A DNA stretch of 64,000 nucleotides from an uncultured Lachnospiraceae bacterium. Its GTDB lineage: Bacteria; Bacillota; Clostridia; Lachnospirales; Lachnospiraceae. Positions 63,016 to 64,000 of this stretch are shown piece after piece; the stretch's first letter is position 1; each line of letters begins with the position of its first letter. Under the pieces are notes generated by a model. That model did no database searches and was not told the DNA's origin. It worked only from the letters and a program-made list of their open reading frames with translations. The stretch lies in assembly GCA_934320895.1 (NCBI GenBank), contig CAKRFY010000012.1, forward strand, positions 10,004 through 74,003. Reading direction: 5' to 3'. Position numbers and translations under genes: made by a program.

Positions 63016-63869
63016 TTGTTTCCCTTCATATATTTATTATAAATAGCATCTGCCGCTTCCTCAGGCGTTATACATTCTTCTTCTATACCTGCTCCAAGAG
63101 CATTAAGTTTGTGTATAACATTTGTCGCCTGTGGTACACCAAGTCCTATTTCTTCAAGTTCCCTCTGATATTTAAACACTTTTCTCGGCTCTCCGTCAAG
63201 AACTATCTTTCCATCATTCATTACAAGCATCCTGTCAACATATTTTGCAACATCATCCATGCTGTGTGATACAAGAAGTATAGTCATATCATTTTCTCTG
63301 TGAAGTTTGGCAAGAAGTTCAAGTATCTCATCTCGTCCTGCTGGATCAAGACCTGCCATCGGCTCATCAAGTATAAGAATTTTAGGCCTCATCGCAAGCA
63401 CGCCCGCTATTGCAACACGCCTTTTCTGCCCTCCCGACAATGCAAATGGTGACGCATCAAGCAGATCATCACCTATTCCTACCATTTTAAGAGCCTCGAA
63501 TGATCTCATTTCTACCTCAAGATTATCAAGTCCAAGATTTTTTGGCCCATATTTTACATCTTCTATAACTGACACCTCAAACAACTGATGCTCTGGATAC
63601 TGAAATACAAGACCCACATTACCCCTGAGTTCCTTCATCTTAAAACCCTTGTCGTATATATTTATATCATTATAATATACATTTCCTGATGTAGCTTTTT
63701 CAAGCCCGTTCAAAAGCTGAGTAAGTGTTGATTTTCCTGAACCTGTATGTCCCACAAGACCGATAAATTCACCATCATTTATCGTCAGATTTACATTATT
63801 CAAAGCCTTTTTCTCCTCAGCAGTCCCTGCGGCATATATATAATTAACATTTTCAAGTCTAATTCCCAT
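63012..63869 (-). CDS. ecfA2: Energy-coupling factor transporter ATPase EcfA2
   Basis: A 285-residue ABC ATPase. Walker A is GHTGSGKSTLTQLL, the Q-loop VFQYPEHQLF, the signature ALSGGQKRRVAIAG and Walker B KILILDEPMAGLD. The PEHQLF block is typical of EcfA2. The start at 63869 follows GGAGG. The usual upstream partner ecfA1 is not seen; a transposon-like end lies about 60 bases upstream. Confidence 0.95.
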   Translation of the reverse strand: MGIRLENVNYIYAAGTAEEKKALNNVNLTINDGEFIGLVGHTGSGKSTLTQLLNGLEKATSGNVYYNDINIYDKGFKMKELRGNVGLVFQYPEHQLFEVSVIEDVKYGPKNLGLDNLEVEMRSFEALKMVGIGDDLLDASPFALSGGQKRRVAIAGVLAMRPKILILDEPMAGLDPAGRDEILELLAKLHRENDMTILLVSHSMDDVAKYVDRMLVMNDGKIVLDGEPRKVFKYQRELEEIGLGVPQATNVIHKLNALGAGIEEECITPEEAADAIYNKYMKGNK

Positions 63870-63929
63870 ATCAACCTCCAAACCAACATAGCGAAAGCGT
63901 GCCTGCGGTATTATTTATTACAGTGTGAA

Positions 63930-64000
63930 CTACCCATTGTCTAAAGCCAATGGGCTTCCTGCTTCATCGACCTCGCAACCTACTAGCTCCACAGGCGTTA
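63930..64000 (-). CDS. Probable TnpB (IS200/IS605-type) C-terminus, partial
   Basis: The last 22 codons of a leftward gene running off the window edge read TPVELVGCEVDEAGSPLAL and end at the TAG at 63932-63930. A C-terminal TPVE followed by a short variable tail is typical of IS605-family TnpB proteins. The rest of the gene cannot be seen, so this is a tentative call. Confidence 0.5.
   Translation of the reverse strand, partial: TPVELVGCEVDEAGSPLALDNG
63933..63954 (-). mobile_element. Right-end-like hairpin of a probable IS200/IS605 element
   Basis: CCCATTG (63933-63939) and CAATGGG (63948-63954) form a short hairpin overlapping the end of the probable tnpB. Such structured ends, which also give the guide RNA of TnpB, are common in this family. 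Confidence 0.45.

Noticed and set aside
1..64000. CRISPR arrays, rRNA genes, prophage
   Set aside because: No spaced direct-repeat array, rRNA sequence or phage structural gene was seen.

Overview
The window reads as a chromosomal stretch of a low-GC, spore-forming, anaerobic Firmicute, most likely of the family Lachnospiraceae. This is inferred from the AT-rich base composition, the cotJABC spore-coat operon, a Clostridia-type Tad pilus cluster, an agr quorum-sensing locus, an ECF transporter, an [FeFe]-hydrogenase-like protein and FabV. No gene here fixes the genus or species.

Layout. 1-6281: end of a hybrid sensor kinase, an RDD membrane protein and SppA peptidase pair, glycogen phosphorylase and a PrcB-like lipoprotein. 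6274-15991: a leftward Tad/Flp pilus cluster (FHA protein, two TadE-like pseudopilins, two GxGD prepilin peptidases, a DUF5702 protein, Flp pilin, TadC, TadB, TadA, TadZ). 16408-23763: a YaaL-like gene, then a subtilisin-like protease gene cut in two by a 5.3-kb segment carrying moxR, a DUF58 gene, a transglutaminase gene and araD. 23844-30768: a penicillin-binding carboxypeptidase, tRNA-Arg(CCT), clpX, a DUF885 peptidase and cotJABC. 30769-41076: a candidate agr-controlled small RNA, trmB, an AI-2E-family exporter, a DJ-1 protein, a DUF1292 gene, an HTH-aminotransferase fusion and two chemotaxis receptors, one with a hydrogenase-like sensor. 41346-44626: a thiSG-thiH-thiE operon behind a structured leader. 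44659-58536: a hybrid kinase, a CE2 esterase, a DUF6273 protein, a YczE-like protein, a UvrD-type helicase, a degenerate sirtuin, a cytidylate-kinase-like protein, a GGDEF protein and an HD-GYP regulator, then fabV. 58957-62095: a complete agr locus with agrD divergent from agrB-agrA-agrC. 62206-64000: ecfT and ecfA2, and the 3' end of a probable TnpB gene running off the edge.

Two observations stand out. First, the protease gene is interrupted exactly after its catalytic Asp-Thr-Gly codons by a segment with 13-19 bp terminal inverted repeats and a 4-5 bp target duplication. Removing the segment restores one open frame with a full Asp-His-Ser triad, yet the segment carries no recombinase. Second, the agr intergenic region holds two paired 9-bp direct repeats (12-bp spacer), each exactly 32 bp before an extended -10 element. 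The same architecture recurs 28 kb away at 31078-31145, where it points into a gene-free interval that ends in a terminator, as expected for an RNAIII-like regulatory RNA.

Other notable points are a ThiS-ThiG fusion whose Gly-Gly codons double as a ribosome binding site, an attenuator-like thi leader without a recognisable TPP riboswitch, and a dispersed repeat of about 50 bp present four times in non-coding DNA. All calls rest on reading the sequence and on family knowledge; no database search was run.
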